Shown here: piece after piece, positions 43,149 through 52,106 of the stretch
Layout of the letters: each line of letters begins with the position of its first letter
Position numbering within the stretch: the first letter of the stretch is position 1
Source of the DNA: Myxococcales bacterium
Lineage (GTDB): Bacteria > Lernaellota > Lernaellaia > Lernaellales > Lernaellaceae
NCBI GenBank assembly: GCA_012517325.1
Contig: JAAYVF010000012.1
Location: 17,068-81,067 of the forward strand
Length of the DNA stretch: 64,000 nt
Direction of reading: 5' to 3'
The notes under the pieces: generated by a model
Told to the model about the DNA's origin: nothing
What the model saw: only the letters and a program-made list of their open reading frames with translations
The model's database searches: none
Position numbers and translations under genes: made by a program

Positions 43149-46100
43149 CTATCCTTCGAGAACCTCGCGGATTTTTCGCAAGAGATGATCGGCGGTGAAC
43201 GGCTTGGGGATGTAGTTCGTTCCTTTCTCGATCACTCCGTGATGGGCAATGGCGTTTTCCGTGTAACCGGACATGAAAAGCACGCGCAGATCGGCCCGGA
43301 CGGCTTGCGCCGCCTCGAATAGTTGCCTACCGTTCAATTTCGGCATGACGACGTCGGTCAGCAACAGATCGATCTGCTGATGGTCCTGCCGGATCAACGC
43401 TCGCGCTTCCTCGGGATCTTTCCGGGAAATGACCTGATAGCCCTGCTGCGACAGTACGCGTTCGGCCAGATTGCGCACGGTGTCTTCGTCCTCGACCAAC
43501 AGAATGGTTTCATGCCCGCGCGGCGGCAATTCCGCCGCCGGCTTTTTACTCAACGGATCCAAATCGCCTTCGACTTTGGGCAGGTAAATCTTGAATGAGG
43601 AACCGATCCCCGGTTCCGAATAAACGTTAATGAAACCGCCGTTTTGTTTGACGATGCCGTAAACCATCGAGAGGCCCAGCCCGGTGCCCTTGCCCTTTTC
43701 CTTGGTGGTGAAAAACGGCTCGAACAGATGTTCCATCACGTTCGGCGTCATCCCCGTGCCGTTGTCGCTGACCACGAGTTGGATGTACCGGCCCGGCTTG
43801 ACCTCCAGATGGTCGCGGGCATATTCCTCGTCGATCATGACGTCATTCGTCTCGATGGTCAGTACCCCGCCGTTCGGCATCGCGTCGCGCGCGTTTACCG
43901 CCAGATTGACCAATACCTGATCGATTTGTTGCGGATCGATTTTGATCGGCGCCAATTCCGAATCCGGATTGAACCTGGAAACAATGTCCTCGCCGATCAG
44001 CCGTTGCAACATTTTCATCGATTCCGTCAGCAGTTCATTCAGATCAATGATTTTCGGGACGATGACTTGCCGGCGGCTGAAAGCAAGCAATTGGGCCGTC
44101 AGCGAAACCGCTTTGTCGGCCGCTGATTTGACCTCCACCAAATCCGATCGGACGGGGTCATCCTCCTCCATTCCGGCCAGGATGATGTCGGTAAAACCGG
44201 TTATTCCCGTCAACAAATTATTGAAATCATGGGCGATGCCGCCGGCCAGGCGGCCGACCGCTTCCATTTTCTGCGCCTGCCGCAGTTGCTCCTCGCTTTG
44301 CCGAAGCTTGTCCCGCGTCCGCCAATCGCGCAGGGAAAAGCCGAGGTATTCGGCCAGGCGCCGGATGTCCTCCTGGTCTTCATCGGTATAATCCCGCTTC
44401 GCATCGGCCAGAAAGATCTGCCCCAACAGGTGGTCCTCGACGATCGCCGGCACGGCGAGAAAGTTGCGCGGCGGGCGGCTCGCCGGGGATTCCTCACCGC
44501 CGGGGAGCAGCGCCGGCGCGTTGGAATAAAAAGCCTTTTGTCGCGTGGGAGAATAACCGGTCAAACCACCGGCCTCCGAGTCCTTTTTCCAGGGAAACGT
44601 CAGCGGTGATTTCCAGTCGGTAAGCGAGGTGATCCGATCCGGCGCTGTGGCCAGGGCGATCCCGATGCTTGCATTGTTTTTCGGATCGATGGCGGAAACG
44701 AATCCGAATTCGCTTTCGGTAAGCCGGCAGGCTTGGCGCAAAATTTGCGGAACGATTCGTTCGAGGGGCGCCTCGGAAGCGAGCATTTGCGCGGACAGTT
44801 CGGCCAGTGCGGCATCCACGGCGGAGCGGCGCCGCAGTTCGTTCTCGGCCTTTTTACGGGCGGTGATGTCCTGAATAATCGTGCCGAAACGCCCTCGGCT
44901 GGCTTGAAACACCCCGACGATCAACTCGCGTCGCCAGATCTCCGAGAAAAATTCGATGGTCGCGGGTTCGCCGGTTCGGGCCACCCGGATCAGGTTGTTG
45001 AAAAACGGCGATTGCCGCGCGGCAGGGAACACTTCCGTGATCCGCCGGCCCGACAGTTCCGACAATTGCCGGCCCGAATAATCCGCGAACGTCGCGTTCG
45101 CTTCGAGCCAGATGAAATCGATCGGCTCGCCGTGCTCGTCCCAAACCGCCTCGTAAATCGCCACGCCGTTGGTCGCGTTCTCGAACAAGCTGCGGAAACG
45201 CTGCTCGCTTTCGCGCAGCGATTGAAGCAAGCGCTCTCTTTCCGTCAGCGCGCGCGCCAACCGGATATTGCCGTGACTCAAATTGGCGACCAGCCCGGCG
45301 AGCTTGGCGTAGAACGACATAATGGTTTCGACCGTCGTCCGCCGCAGGCGCGGCACCCGGTCCAGTGCGGCGAGAAATTCCTCTTCGTTGAAACCGTATT
45401 CCGCGGCTTGCCGGCGAAACGCCTCCCGATCGACGATTTCATCGTCGAAGAAAAACTGCCCGAAAAAGATGTTGCCGACGTGCTTCCCCTGAACGACGAT
45501 GGGTGTCGCCAGATCCCACATGCCGTTTTTGCACCGATAAAGCCGGAATTCGCCGGCCGGAACGCCCTGCGAGAGAATGGTATCGCTCTCCGTGCAATTA
45601 ATGCAGGTTTGCGGGTGAATGCGGAAAAACCTGGTGCAGATATCCTGCCACCCGCGCGCCACCAGAATATTGCCTTCCAGATCGAGAATCGCCACCAGAA
45701 AATTCGTGGCGTGAAAAAAGTCCTCCAACAGGGATTGAACCGATTCGCTGTCAATGATGTCCGAAAGGGTCAGGTCGCCCAGATCGCCTTCGGGTTCGAG
45801 AATGGCTTTCAACTTCCGGCGCACGGCGGTTTCGCTGTCGCGTAAAGCTTGCCGCGCGGCGCGTTCGGCGCTCTGGTCGCGAAAAACCAGCACTACGCCG
45901 GTCAACCCACCGTCCGCCCCGCGGATGGGTGCGCCACTGTCGGCGATCGGGCATTCCGCCCCGTTTTTCGCCACCAGGACGGCGTGATTGGCCAGGGCGA
46001 CGGTCTTACCGTGCGCCAGGACCAAGCGCACCGGACTGTCCATGGTCTCGCGCGTTTCCTCGTGAATCAGGCGAAAAACTTCCTCCACCGGCTTGCCGAT

Positions 46101-47918
46101 CGCTTCCGTGCGCGTCCAACCGGACAGGGTTTCAGCGATCGGATTCAGCGTTTCAACCCGCCCCTCGGCATCGGTGACGATGACTCCGTCGCCGACGCTC
46201 ATCAAGGTAATGCGATGGCGCTCCTCGCTCTGATGCAACGCCTCGGCCGCCTCGTATTTTTCCCAGAACGCGCGAATCCGTTGGCGGCGCCAGACCAGAC
46301 CGACGCCGGAGCCCATCGCCAACAGCAAAATTCCGACCAGCAGCACCACGATCCAGAGTTGTTCGCGTAGCGGCGCGAATACCTCGGCCTTGTCGATGCG
46401 CGCCACCAGGTACCAGGGAGTGCTTGGAACCGCCATCACGGCGGCAATGACCGGCATCCCCCGATAATCCGTCCCTTCGACGACGCCGCTCTTGCCCCGC
46501 ACCGCCATCACGGCAGGTACGGCCGTCTCGGTCAATGGGATCCGCCGGCGCAACGCGGCGTCCGGATCGAATTTCAAAGTGTTTAAAAACAAGACGTCGG
46601 GACCATCCTGGCGAACCAGCAAGGTTTCGGCGCTTTGACTTTCCGTCGGCCAGCGTTGAATGAAGGGAAAGAGGTAGATGCTCGGATCGATCCACAAAGC
46701 CAACGCGCCCATGGGCTGACCGGGCTTCAATTCGTCAAAAAGCGGCACTAGAACCGTCAAATGAATCGGCTGTCGCAAGCTGTCCCGGTGAAAATCCAGG
46801 ATTTCAATCTGCTCCGATTGGAGGACATTCAAAACGCCTTTTTGCAATTCGGAGCATACCGGGTCCTTGCTGGGCGGGGTTGAAATTAGCACCTCGCCCT
46901 GCCGATCCAGCAGGAAGATCCGCGTATAGGAATAGGCGGCGCCGACCTGGGTGAGCCACTTCATCATTTGCTGCATCGCCGCCCGGTCGGATGAATCCGT
47001 TAAAACACGCCGGGCAATGGCCGCAAACGCCTCGTTTCGGTAGAAAATGGCGCCGTCGGCCAGGCGGTCCTGATACCAATTCGTCAATTCGGCGGTTTTC
47101 AATTCGGCGATCGCCGTCAGGCGGAGTTCCACTTCGTGGCGAAAACGCTTTTCGTAGTTTTGATAATAAATATATCCGGTGGAAATGATGCCGATCCCGA
47201 GCAAAGCCACGGCCGCCAACAGCCGATACCCCGTCCGGGCGGCTTCGGGGTCATCCAATTCGATGATCGGCCAGATCCGGCGCGCTGATAAAACCGAAAG
47301 CCCCAAGCCAAGCAGGGCAAGTGACAAGGCACCGGCCATGGATGGAGGGAAAAGTCGCCCTTCATATACCTGGGGATAGCCGAAAAGATAGGCCAGAAAA
47401 AACGCGCTGCCGATCAACATTACCAGGCAGGATAACCCGAAGGCGAGAATGACGAATTTTGGTTTCGCCCCTGACCGCCAGGAAAATAACGAAAGAGCTA
47501 GCCCGAAAATCGTAAAACAAACGGCGGTGATCGCCGACATGCCACCGATCAGCACGGTGTCGCCGTTTTGTACCGTCCTGATGCTCATATGCCCGATGCC
47601 CAAATCGATATTCAACCAGGTCGCCGTCAGCAAAAAAGCAAAAAACAACGCACCCGACAATCCGGATGATCGGACGTACCATTGGGTCCAGGCGTTGTCC
47701 GGACGATGGGCCAGGGAAAAAAGGCCGATCCCGTAAAGAACCAGCAACACCCCCGTTTCCGGAGCGTGCGGAATCAGCTTAGAGTCAATGGAAGCCGACA
47801 GAGAAAAGCCGGAGAACCATCCGATCAGGACCAAACAGCCGAGAAGCGCTGTCAGGATTCCAAATATCTCCGCCGAACGATAACCTATTCGGCCTTCGCT
47901 TTTTTTTTCAATTCCCAT
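43149..47918 (-). CDS. Large hybrid histidine kinase with dCache, two PAS, PocR, GAF and receiver domains
   Basis: 1,589 residues. About seven N-terminal helices (to about 255) precede a dCache-like extracytoplasmic region (about 256-520) and another helix near 530. Then come PAS (about 563-696), PocR (about 725-880, with a Cys-rich CINCTESD motif), a second PAS (about 900-1020) and GAF (about 1030-1195). The HisKA box is GGIAHDFNN with phospho-acceptor His1230; the N and G boxes are NLAVNARDAM and DNGTGM. A receiver domain (about 1468-1589) carries Asp1522 (LTDVVMPKLNG) and IPKPF. No response regulator is adjacent, so the output partner is elsewhere. PocR in this context may sense a small hydrocarbon or diol; that is inference. 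Confidence 0.88.
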   Translation of the reverse strand: MGIEKKSEGRIGYRSAEIFGILTALLGCLVLIGWFSGFSLSASIDSKLIPHAPETGVLLVLYGIGLFSLAHRPDNAWTQWYVRSSGLSGALFFAFLLTATWLNIDLGIGHMSIRTVQNGDTVLIGGMSAITAVCFTIFGLALSLFSWRSGAKPKFVILAFGLSCLVMLIGSAFFLAYLFGYPQVYEGRLFPPSMAGALSLALLGLGLSVLSARRIWPIIELDDPEAARTGYRLLAAVALLGIGIISTGYIYYQNYEKRFRHEVELRLTAIAELKTAELTNWYQDRLADGAIFYRNEAFAAIARRVLTDSSDRAAMQQMMKWLTQVGAAYSYTRIFLLDRQGEVLISTPPSKDPVCSELQKGVLNVLQSEQIEILDFHRDSLRQPIHLTVLVPLFDELKPGQPMGALALWIDPSIYLFPFIQRWPTESQSAETLLVRQDGPDVLFLNTLKFDPDAALRRRIPLTETAVPAVMAVRGKSGVVEGTDYRGMPVIAAVMAVPSTPWYLVARIDKAEVFAPLREQLWIVVLLVGILLLAMGSGVGLVWRRQRIRAFWEKYEAAEALHQSEERHRITLMSVGDGVIVTDAEGRVETLNPIAETLSGWTRTEAIGKPVEEVFRLIHEETRETMDSPVRLVLAHGKTVALANHAVLVAKNGAECPIADSGAPIRGADGGLTGVVLVFRDQSAERAARQALRDSETAVRRKLKAILEPEGDLGDLTLSDIIDSESVQSLLEDFFHATNFLVAILDLEGNILVARGWQDICTRFFRIHPQTCINCTESDTILSQGVPAGEFRLYRCKNGMWDLATPIVVQGKHVGNIFFGQFFFDDEIVDREAFRRQAAEYGFNEEEFLAALDRVPRLRRTTVETIMSFYAKLAGLVANLSHGNIRLARALTERERLLQSLRESEQRFRSLFENATNGVAIYEAVWDEHGEPIDFIWLEANATFADYSGRQLSELSGRRITEVFPAARQSPFFNNLIRVARTGEPATIEFFSEIWRRELIVGVFQASRGRFGTIIQDITARKKAENELRRRSAVDAALAELSAQMLASEAPLERIVPQILRQACRLTESEFGFVSAIDPKNNASIGIALATAPDRITSLTDWKSPLTFPWKKDSEAGGLTGYSPTRQKAFYSNAPALLPGGEESPASRPPRNFLAVPAIVEDHLLGQIFLADAKRDYTDEDQEDIRRLAEYLGFSLRDWRTRDKLRQSEEQLRQAQKMEAVGRLAGGIAHDFNNLLTGITGFTDIILAGMEEDDPVRSDLVEVKSAADKAVSLTAQLLAFSRRQVIVPKIIDLNELLTESMKMLQRLIGEDIVSRFNPDSELAPIKIDPQQIDQVLVNLAVNARDAMPNGGVLTIETNDVMIDEEYARDHLEVKPGRYIQLVVSDNGTGMTPNVMEHLFEPFFTTKEKGKGTGLGLSMVYGIVKQNGGFINVYSEPGIGSSFKIYLPKVEGDLDPLSKKPAAELPPRGHETILLVEDEDTVRNLAERVLSQQGYQVISRKDPEEARALIRQDHQQIDLLLTDVVMPKLNGRQLFEAAQAVRADLRVLFMSGYTENAIAHHGVIEKGTNYIPKPFTADHLLRKIREVLEG

Positions 47919-48233
47919 CTGGCGCCTTCCTAGGATATTTTTTTGCTGGTGAAGAAGTCAGCTATCGATAATGAGCCATCCGAATTTACGCTATTTTCAA
48001 TCGAAAAAAGCCCCCTCACCGGGAACAATAAGCTATCCCGGCATGGGAATCTTCCGCTTGTGATTTTCAATAAAAAAACCGGTTGTCGGTTGCCATTTTT
48101 ATCCGAGAGCTATCACAACACGGCAAACGCACGACTGTCAAATGGGATAATAATAAGTTGTCTTGAGCGCTTCGCCCTTCGGCCTCGCGGGGGCGGCCGT
48201 CGGACGATTAACGGATCGTTTACCACGAGACGA
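47919..48233. other. Intergenic region without a gene
   Basis: About 315 bases between the kinase gene and the CrtC/AttH-like lipoprotein gene. GGAAGG precedes the kinase ATG. A short AACCG-N4-CGGTT hairpin with flanking A and T runs (about 48070-48100) is too weak to call a terminator. Nothing else is evident. Confidence 0.5.
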
Positions 48234-49535
48234 CTAGTTTGACCCGACCGCCTTTGAGTCGTCCCAAACGTCGAACAGGAACCAGAAAATCGGCCGGCCG
48301 GCATATCCGGAAAGCTCGACGAATCCGACGCCGTTCACCGGTTCGTCCTGGTTTTTACCCGTGACGCGCGACAGCCCTTCCCAATAGTTCCAGAAAATGT
48401 TCGGCACTTCCTGATCGGGCATCACGGAGGTGATCGTGACGTCGGTGCCGTAACCGGGGATTTCAAACCGCCAATTTTGCGGATACGTCGCGCCGGTCGT
48501 CGGGCTGGTCCAGGAACCAAGCGGCGTGACGATCACCTCGTCCTGCGACAAGATCGTTTGATCGCCGTCGGGGTCGACGTAGGTTCCCAGCGCCATATCG
48601 ACCGCCGCCGGGTTGTGTTCCTCGCTGCGGAAGATGAAAAACATGATTTCCGCGCCGTCGTCCAGCCGCATCGAAAACCAATCCCACCCGACCAGCACGA
48701 AGGGCACGAAGTTGCCCCATTGATGGTCCATCCAGGCTTCGCCGGCCACTGCGAGCGGCGCCCCGTCCTTGAACAGCGTCCCGGCCACGTCCAACCGCGG
48801 CCGTGAATAGTAAAACGAATCGGTCGTCCGCGAACTCATCCGCACCGAACCGTTGCCGCCGTGAAAGATCGGCCCCTTGAGGTCGGTCAGGATCATCTCG
48901 ATGTCGTATTCGTCCGCCGAAAACGCGATCTCGTAATTGCTGTCGTCCCAGCGATCGACCGTGGCCGTCCGGCTGATCAGGTGCAACTCACCGGGCGTTT
49001 CGTCGGCGTCATGATAGTCGAGCCAGGCTTCCTCGCGGTGCACGCCGCCCTGCAGGTCGATGATCGCCGTATTGATCGACCAGATCGGCAACCCGATCAG
49101 GGAGGTGCCGTAGAAAAAGGTGATCTCGAAACCGTACACGTTGCCGTCCTCGCCCGTCAGGTTGCCGGTCCAATACCACCATTCGACGATGGAAAGATGC
49201 GGGGTCTCGTCGATCGGCAGATCGACCAGCGTATCGAGGCATTCGCCGAAATTGCAGTATTGCATCCGCGGGCAGGCGGCGAGCGTCACCCATTGATTGC
49301 CGGCGCATTCTTCGGGCACGTCCCCTTCCCCGCAGCGCCGCTCTCCCTCGACGCACACCAGGGGCGGCGTGCTGTCGTCGTCGTTGTCGTCGTCGTCGGT
49401 CGACGAGCCGGCATCGTCGTCGGTCCCGCCGGCGGCATCGTCGTCATCGCAATGACAGTCGTTTTGTTCGCAACCGACGGTGAAAAGAGGGAAAAGGCAG
49501 AAGAGAAAGAGGACGACCCACCCAGTGCGTTTCAT
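48234..49535 (-). CDS. CrtC/AttH-like (lipocalin-type) lipoprotein with Asp linker
   Basis: 433 residues. The lipobox is FTVGC followed by EQNDCHCDDDD and a Gly/Ser/Asp linker. A short Cys-rich segment comes next, then a domain beginning HLSIVEWWYWTGNL and containing EAWMDHQWGN. These match the paired lipocalin-like domains of the CrtC/AttH family (carotenoid 1,2-hydratase relatives). Most members have unknown activity. I set the start at ATG 49533-49535, with GAGGTG nine bases upstream. It is the third gene of an operon after GH2 and GH84, and its membrane anchor is at the N terminus while theirs may be at the C terminus. Confidence 0.7.
   Translation of the reverse strand: MKRTGWVVLFLFCLFPLFTVGCEQNDCHCDDDDAAGGTDDDAGSSTDDDDNDDDSTPPLVCVEGERRCGEGDVPEECAGNQWVTLAACPRMQYCNFGECLDTLVDLPIDETPHLSIVEWWYWTGNLTGEDGNVYGFEITFFYGTSLIGLPIWSINTAIIDLQGGVHREEAWLDYHDADETPGELHLISRTATVDRWDDSNYEIAFSADEYDIEMILTDLKGPIFHGGNGSVRMSSRTTDSFYYSRPRLDVAGTLFKDGAPLAVAGEAWMDHQWGNFVPFVLVGWDWFSMRLDDGAEIMFFIFRSEEHNPAAVDMALGTYVDPDGDQTILSQDEVIVTPLGSWTSPTTGATYPQNWRFEIPGYGTDVTITSVMPDQEVPNIFWNYWEGLSRVTGKNQDEPVNGVGFVELSGYAGRPIFWFLFDVWDDSKAVGSN
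49373..49448 (-). repeat. Asp codon tract of the CrtC/AttH-like lipoprotein linker
   Basis: GAC/GAT tract with interspersed Gly, Ala and Ser codons directly after the lipobox region. Confidence 0.8.
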
Positions 49536-49577
49536 CGTTGTGACACCTCGTCCGACCGGATCGAGGCCCACGACGAA

Positions 49578-52067
49578 TCAGCAGCCGCAACCCGAGTCAT
49601 CGACATTGTTTTCCTCGTCGTCCGTGGCGGCCCGATCGCTATCGTCGTTGTCGTCGTCGTCATCATCGTCATCAACGGCGTCGTCGTCCGTTGCCGCCGA
49701 CACGGTCACCGCCAGATCCCGCCACGCCCAGCCGTTCGCGCCGCGCACGGTAAGCAGCGCATGATATACGCCGGGATGGGTCGGGGTCCAGACCACTTCC
49801 CTTTCTCGTACCGAGGCCCCGGGCAAGCCGAAAATCGCGGGCGAACCGTCGGGAGAGGGCGAGTACGACCACGCTTCGCCCTGTCGGGCGGTCATCGTTT
49901 CCGGGTCCACGATGACCGGAGCGACAAAGCCGAACGGGACGAGATCGCCGCGCGCGACCCGGCTTTTGAACAAAGCCGTAACCAGCACACTGAGTTGATA
50001 GCGGTCCTTCGAACCGGCCAGCAGATAATGATCGGCCATTTGGCTTGCCGCGTCGGCCGGTTCGCCCGCGTAGCGATTTCCAGCCATGGTCAAGGTGGAT
50101 AAAAGAGCATAGCCCTCGTGAAAAAGGCGATCGGCCGGGAACATCAAATCATCCACCAACAACGGATCCAAGCCGCTGTGATGCAGTTCGTCCCGCGCGA
50201 CCGCCAGGCGAGCCGCGACGTTCAGCAGCGCGCCGCCCGCCGCGAGGATTGGATCGACGTCGCCTGCCTCCATCACCGCGACGAAGCGATCCATCCAAGC
50301 TTCCATCAGCGGATAGATCGGCTCGTCCCAGATGGACACGCCGGCAAAACCGTACCAGGTTTGCGCCTGGTTCAACGCCAGATCCCGATCGCTCGCCGCA
50401 TCGGCTTCCAAACGGGCGTTTCTCCGCAAAGCGGCTTCCGGATCGTACGCCGCCGGGTCGCGCAGATATTCCGCATAGGTGCCCAGCATCAGCCGATCCG
50501 CCGAGCCGAGGATCATCGGATTGGCCACGATGCCGGTCACCGCCCCGACCAGATCGGCGGCGCGGTTGTGATAGGGAGCCAGATAAACCCTGCCCCAGAA
50601 GCCGTCGCCGCCGTCGGTGGCATGCATATTTTCCCAGATCGCGGGCTTGCGGCCGGTCAACGCGGTGACCTCGGCCAGGTCGGCCGCGCTCAGGGTCGGG
50701 CTGGACGTGCCGGTGCCGGTCCACATGACGACGATGTCGGGATCGAGATCGGCCAGTACCGCCAGGTATTCGGCGCCGCCCGGCCAATCGTTCTGCCGGG
50801 ACGTGGAATAGACCGTCGGCACAAACCAGAGGGAAATCTCCTCGCCGGCTTGACTCGAAAGTCGATCCTTGAGCCAATTGGCCAGTTGCACGTGTTCCGC
50901 CGCCAACGCGCCGTCGATCGGCCGCGCCAGGTCGCCCTCGATATCGTCGAACAGCAGCGTGAAATGGCGCACGCCGCCCGCGGCGAATTCCGCCAACTTG
51001 GCAAGGAGAATTTCCGGGTCGTCACTTTCCATGTCCAGGTCTTTTCCCGGGCTGATGCCGTAGGAGAAAGTCACGCCGACCATGGCGCCCAGTTGATTGA
51101 GCTCGAAAAAACGAGCCATCGCGCCGGAATCGTAGGATTCGCGCCAGTTGTCGCGATGCAACGGATCGTTTTTCGGCGCGTAGATATACAGCCCGAGGCC
51201 GAGACGGGAAAGAAAGCGCAGCATGGCCCGGCGTTCATCGTGCGACCAGGGCCGGCCGTAAAAGCCCTCGACCACCCCGCTATCGGCCAACCGCGGCGCC
51301 GAACGCGCCTCGATCGGCAGATACCACGGCTCGCCGGTATCGCCGTCCTCGGCCACCGGAACCGCCGCCAGATAGCCCGACGTCGCCGGTTTCGGAATTC
51401 GTTCGGCCAACGAGATCACATCGCGATCGACGAGATTAGCGTCATCGGGAGTCTGCCCATCCGTTTGGACATAGTGGATTTCGAGGTGATGCACACTGTC
51501 CCCGACGGGTGTCCAGTGCAGCCGATAATCGTCTCCGAGGTCCTCCAGAGTAGGCTGGTCGATCTCCGGCTCTTCCGTCGCCGGCGCGCCAAACACCTGA
51601 AATTCAGTGAGCACGGCCGGGCCGGGATCGATCAAGGAAAGCCGGACACAATATCCTCGCACCGGTTCATCCAACACCAATTCCGCCTGCCCGTTCGGCC
51701 ACTCGACGCTTTCCCGTTCGGGACCGCCGCAATAGTCGTAAATCGTCAAGGCGACCGGACCCACGGGCGCTTTTTCCCAATCCGCCGTCAGGCGTTCCAA
51801 CAATGGGGCCCGGCGGCTGACGGGCGCAAAGTCGATCCAAAGCGTCTGCCGGCCGTCCGGCGCCGGTTTCCAGCCGGTTTCCGGATCGCCATCGCGGATC
51901 GTGGCCGGCGCATCCTCGGTTTCCCGCGGCCAGAGCAGAAAAAAGGTGTCGCGCGTGTCCGAGGCGGTCAGCCGCGCATAGGGCATGAGGTCGAACGGTT
52001 CGGCCGAAACCGTCGAAACCGCCGGCCAGAAAGCCAGCCAGGCGAACACCAGCCAAATTTTACGCAT
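49578..52067 (-). CDS. GH84 beta-N-acetylglucosaminidase/hyaluronidase-like enzyme with acidic C-terminal tail
   Basis: 829 residues. The signal peptide ends at VSA before EPFD, with no lipobox. A discoidin-like domain (about 25-165) and an Ig-like segment come before the GH84 catalytic barrel. The barrel starts GVVEGFYGRPW near residue 267, and the catalytic Asp pair is D374-D375 in LLFDDIEGD. GH84 enzymes remove O-GlcNAc or cleave GlcNAc linkages in glycans. A C-terminal PKD/Ig-like domain (about 705-790) is followed by an Asp-rich tail ending in DDSGCGC. That terminal Cys motif is unusual and could be an anchor or sorting signal. It follows the GH2 gene by 39 bases. Confidence 0.85.
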   Translation of the reverse strand: MRKIWLVFAWLAFWPAVSTVSAEPFDLMPYARLTASDTRDTFFLLWPRETEDAPATIRDGDPETGWKPAPDGRQTLWIDFAPVSRRAPLLERLTADWEKAPVGPVALTIYDYCGGPERESVEWPNGQAELVLDEPVRGYCVRLSLIDPGPAVLTEFQVFGAPATEEPEIDQPTLEDLGDDYRLHWTPVGDSVHHLEIHYVQTDGQTPDDANLVDRDVISLAERIPKPATSGYLAAVPVAEDGDTGEPWYLPIEARSAPRLADSGVVEGFYGRPWSHDERRAMLRFLSRLGLGLYIYAPKNDPLHRDNWRESYDSGAMARFFELNQLGAMVGVTFSYGISPGKDLDMESDDPEILLAKLAEFAAGGVRHFTLLFDDIEGDLARPIDGALAAEHVQLANWLKDRLSSQAGEEISLWFVPTVYSTSRQNDWPGGAEYLAVLADLDPDIVVMWTGTGTSSPTLSAADLAEVTALTGRKPAIWENMHATDGGDGFWGRVYLAPYHNRAADLVGAVTGIVANPMILGSADRLMLGTYAEYLRDPAAYDPEAALRRNARLEADAASDRDLALNQAQTWYGFAGVSIWDEPIYPLMEAWMDRFVAVMEAGDVDPILAAGGALLNVAARLAVARDELHHSGLDPLLVDDLMFPADRLFHEGYALLSTLTMAGNRYAGEPADAASQMADHYLLAGSKDRYQLSVLVTALFKSRVARGDLVPFGFVAPVIVDPETMTARQGEAWSYSPSPDGSPAIFGLPGASVREREVVWTPTHPGVYHALLTVRGANGWAWRDLAVTVSAATDDDAVDDDDDDDDNDDSDRAATDDEENNVDDSGCGC
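49581..49692 (-). repeat. Asp-rich C-terminal tail with terminal Cys motif (GH84 gene)
   Basis: The last 37 codons encode mostly Asp with some Asn, Ala and Glu and end SGCGC before TGA at 49578-49580. Confidence 0.85.
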
Positions 52068-52106
52068 GAAAAACCCTTTCGGCGTTCACCGGCCGCGATT
52101 GCTCCG

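Noticed and set aside
48100..48160. Possible c-di-GMP riboswitch (CACGGCAAACGCACG resembles part of the GEMM consensus)
   Set aside because: Only a short stretch matches, the tetraloop and second conserved helix are missing, and no plus-strand gene follows at the right distance.
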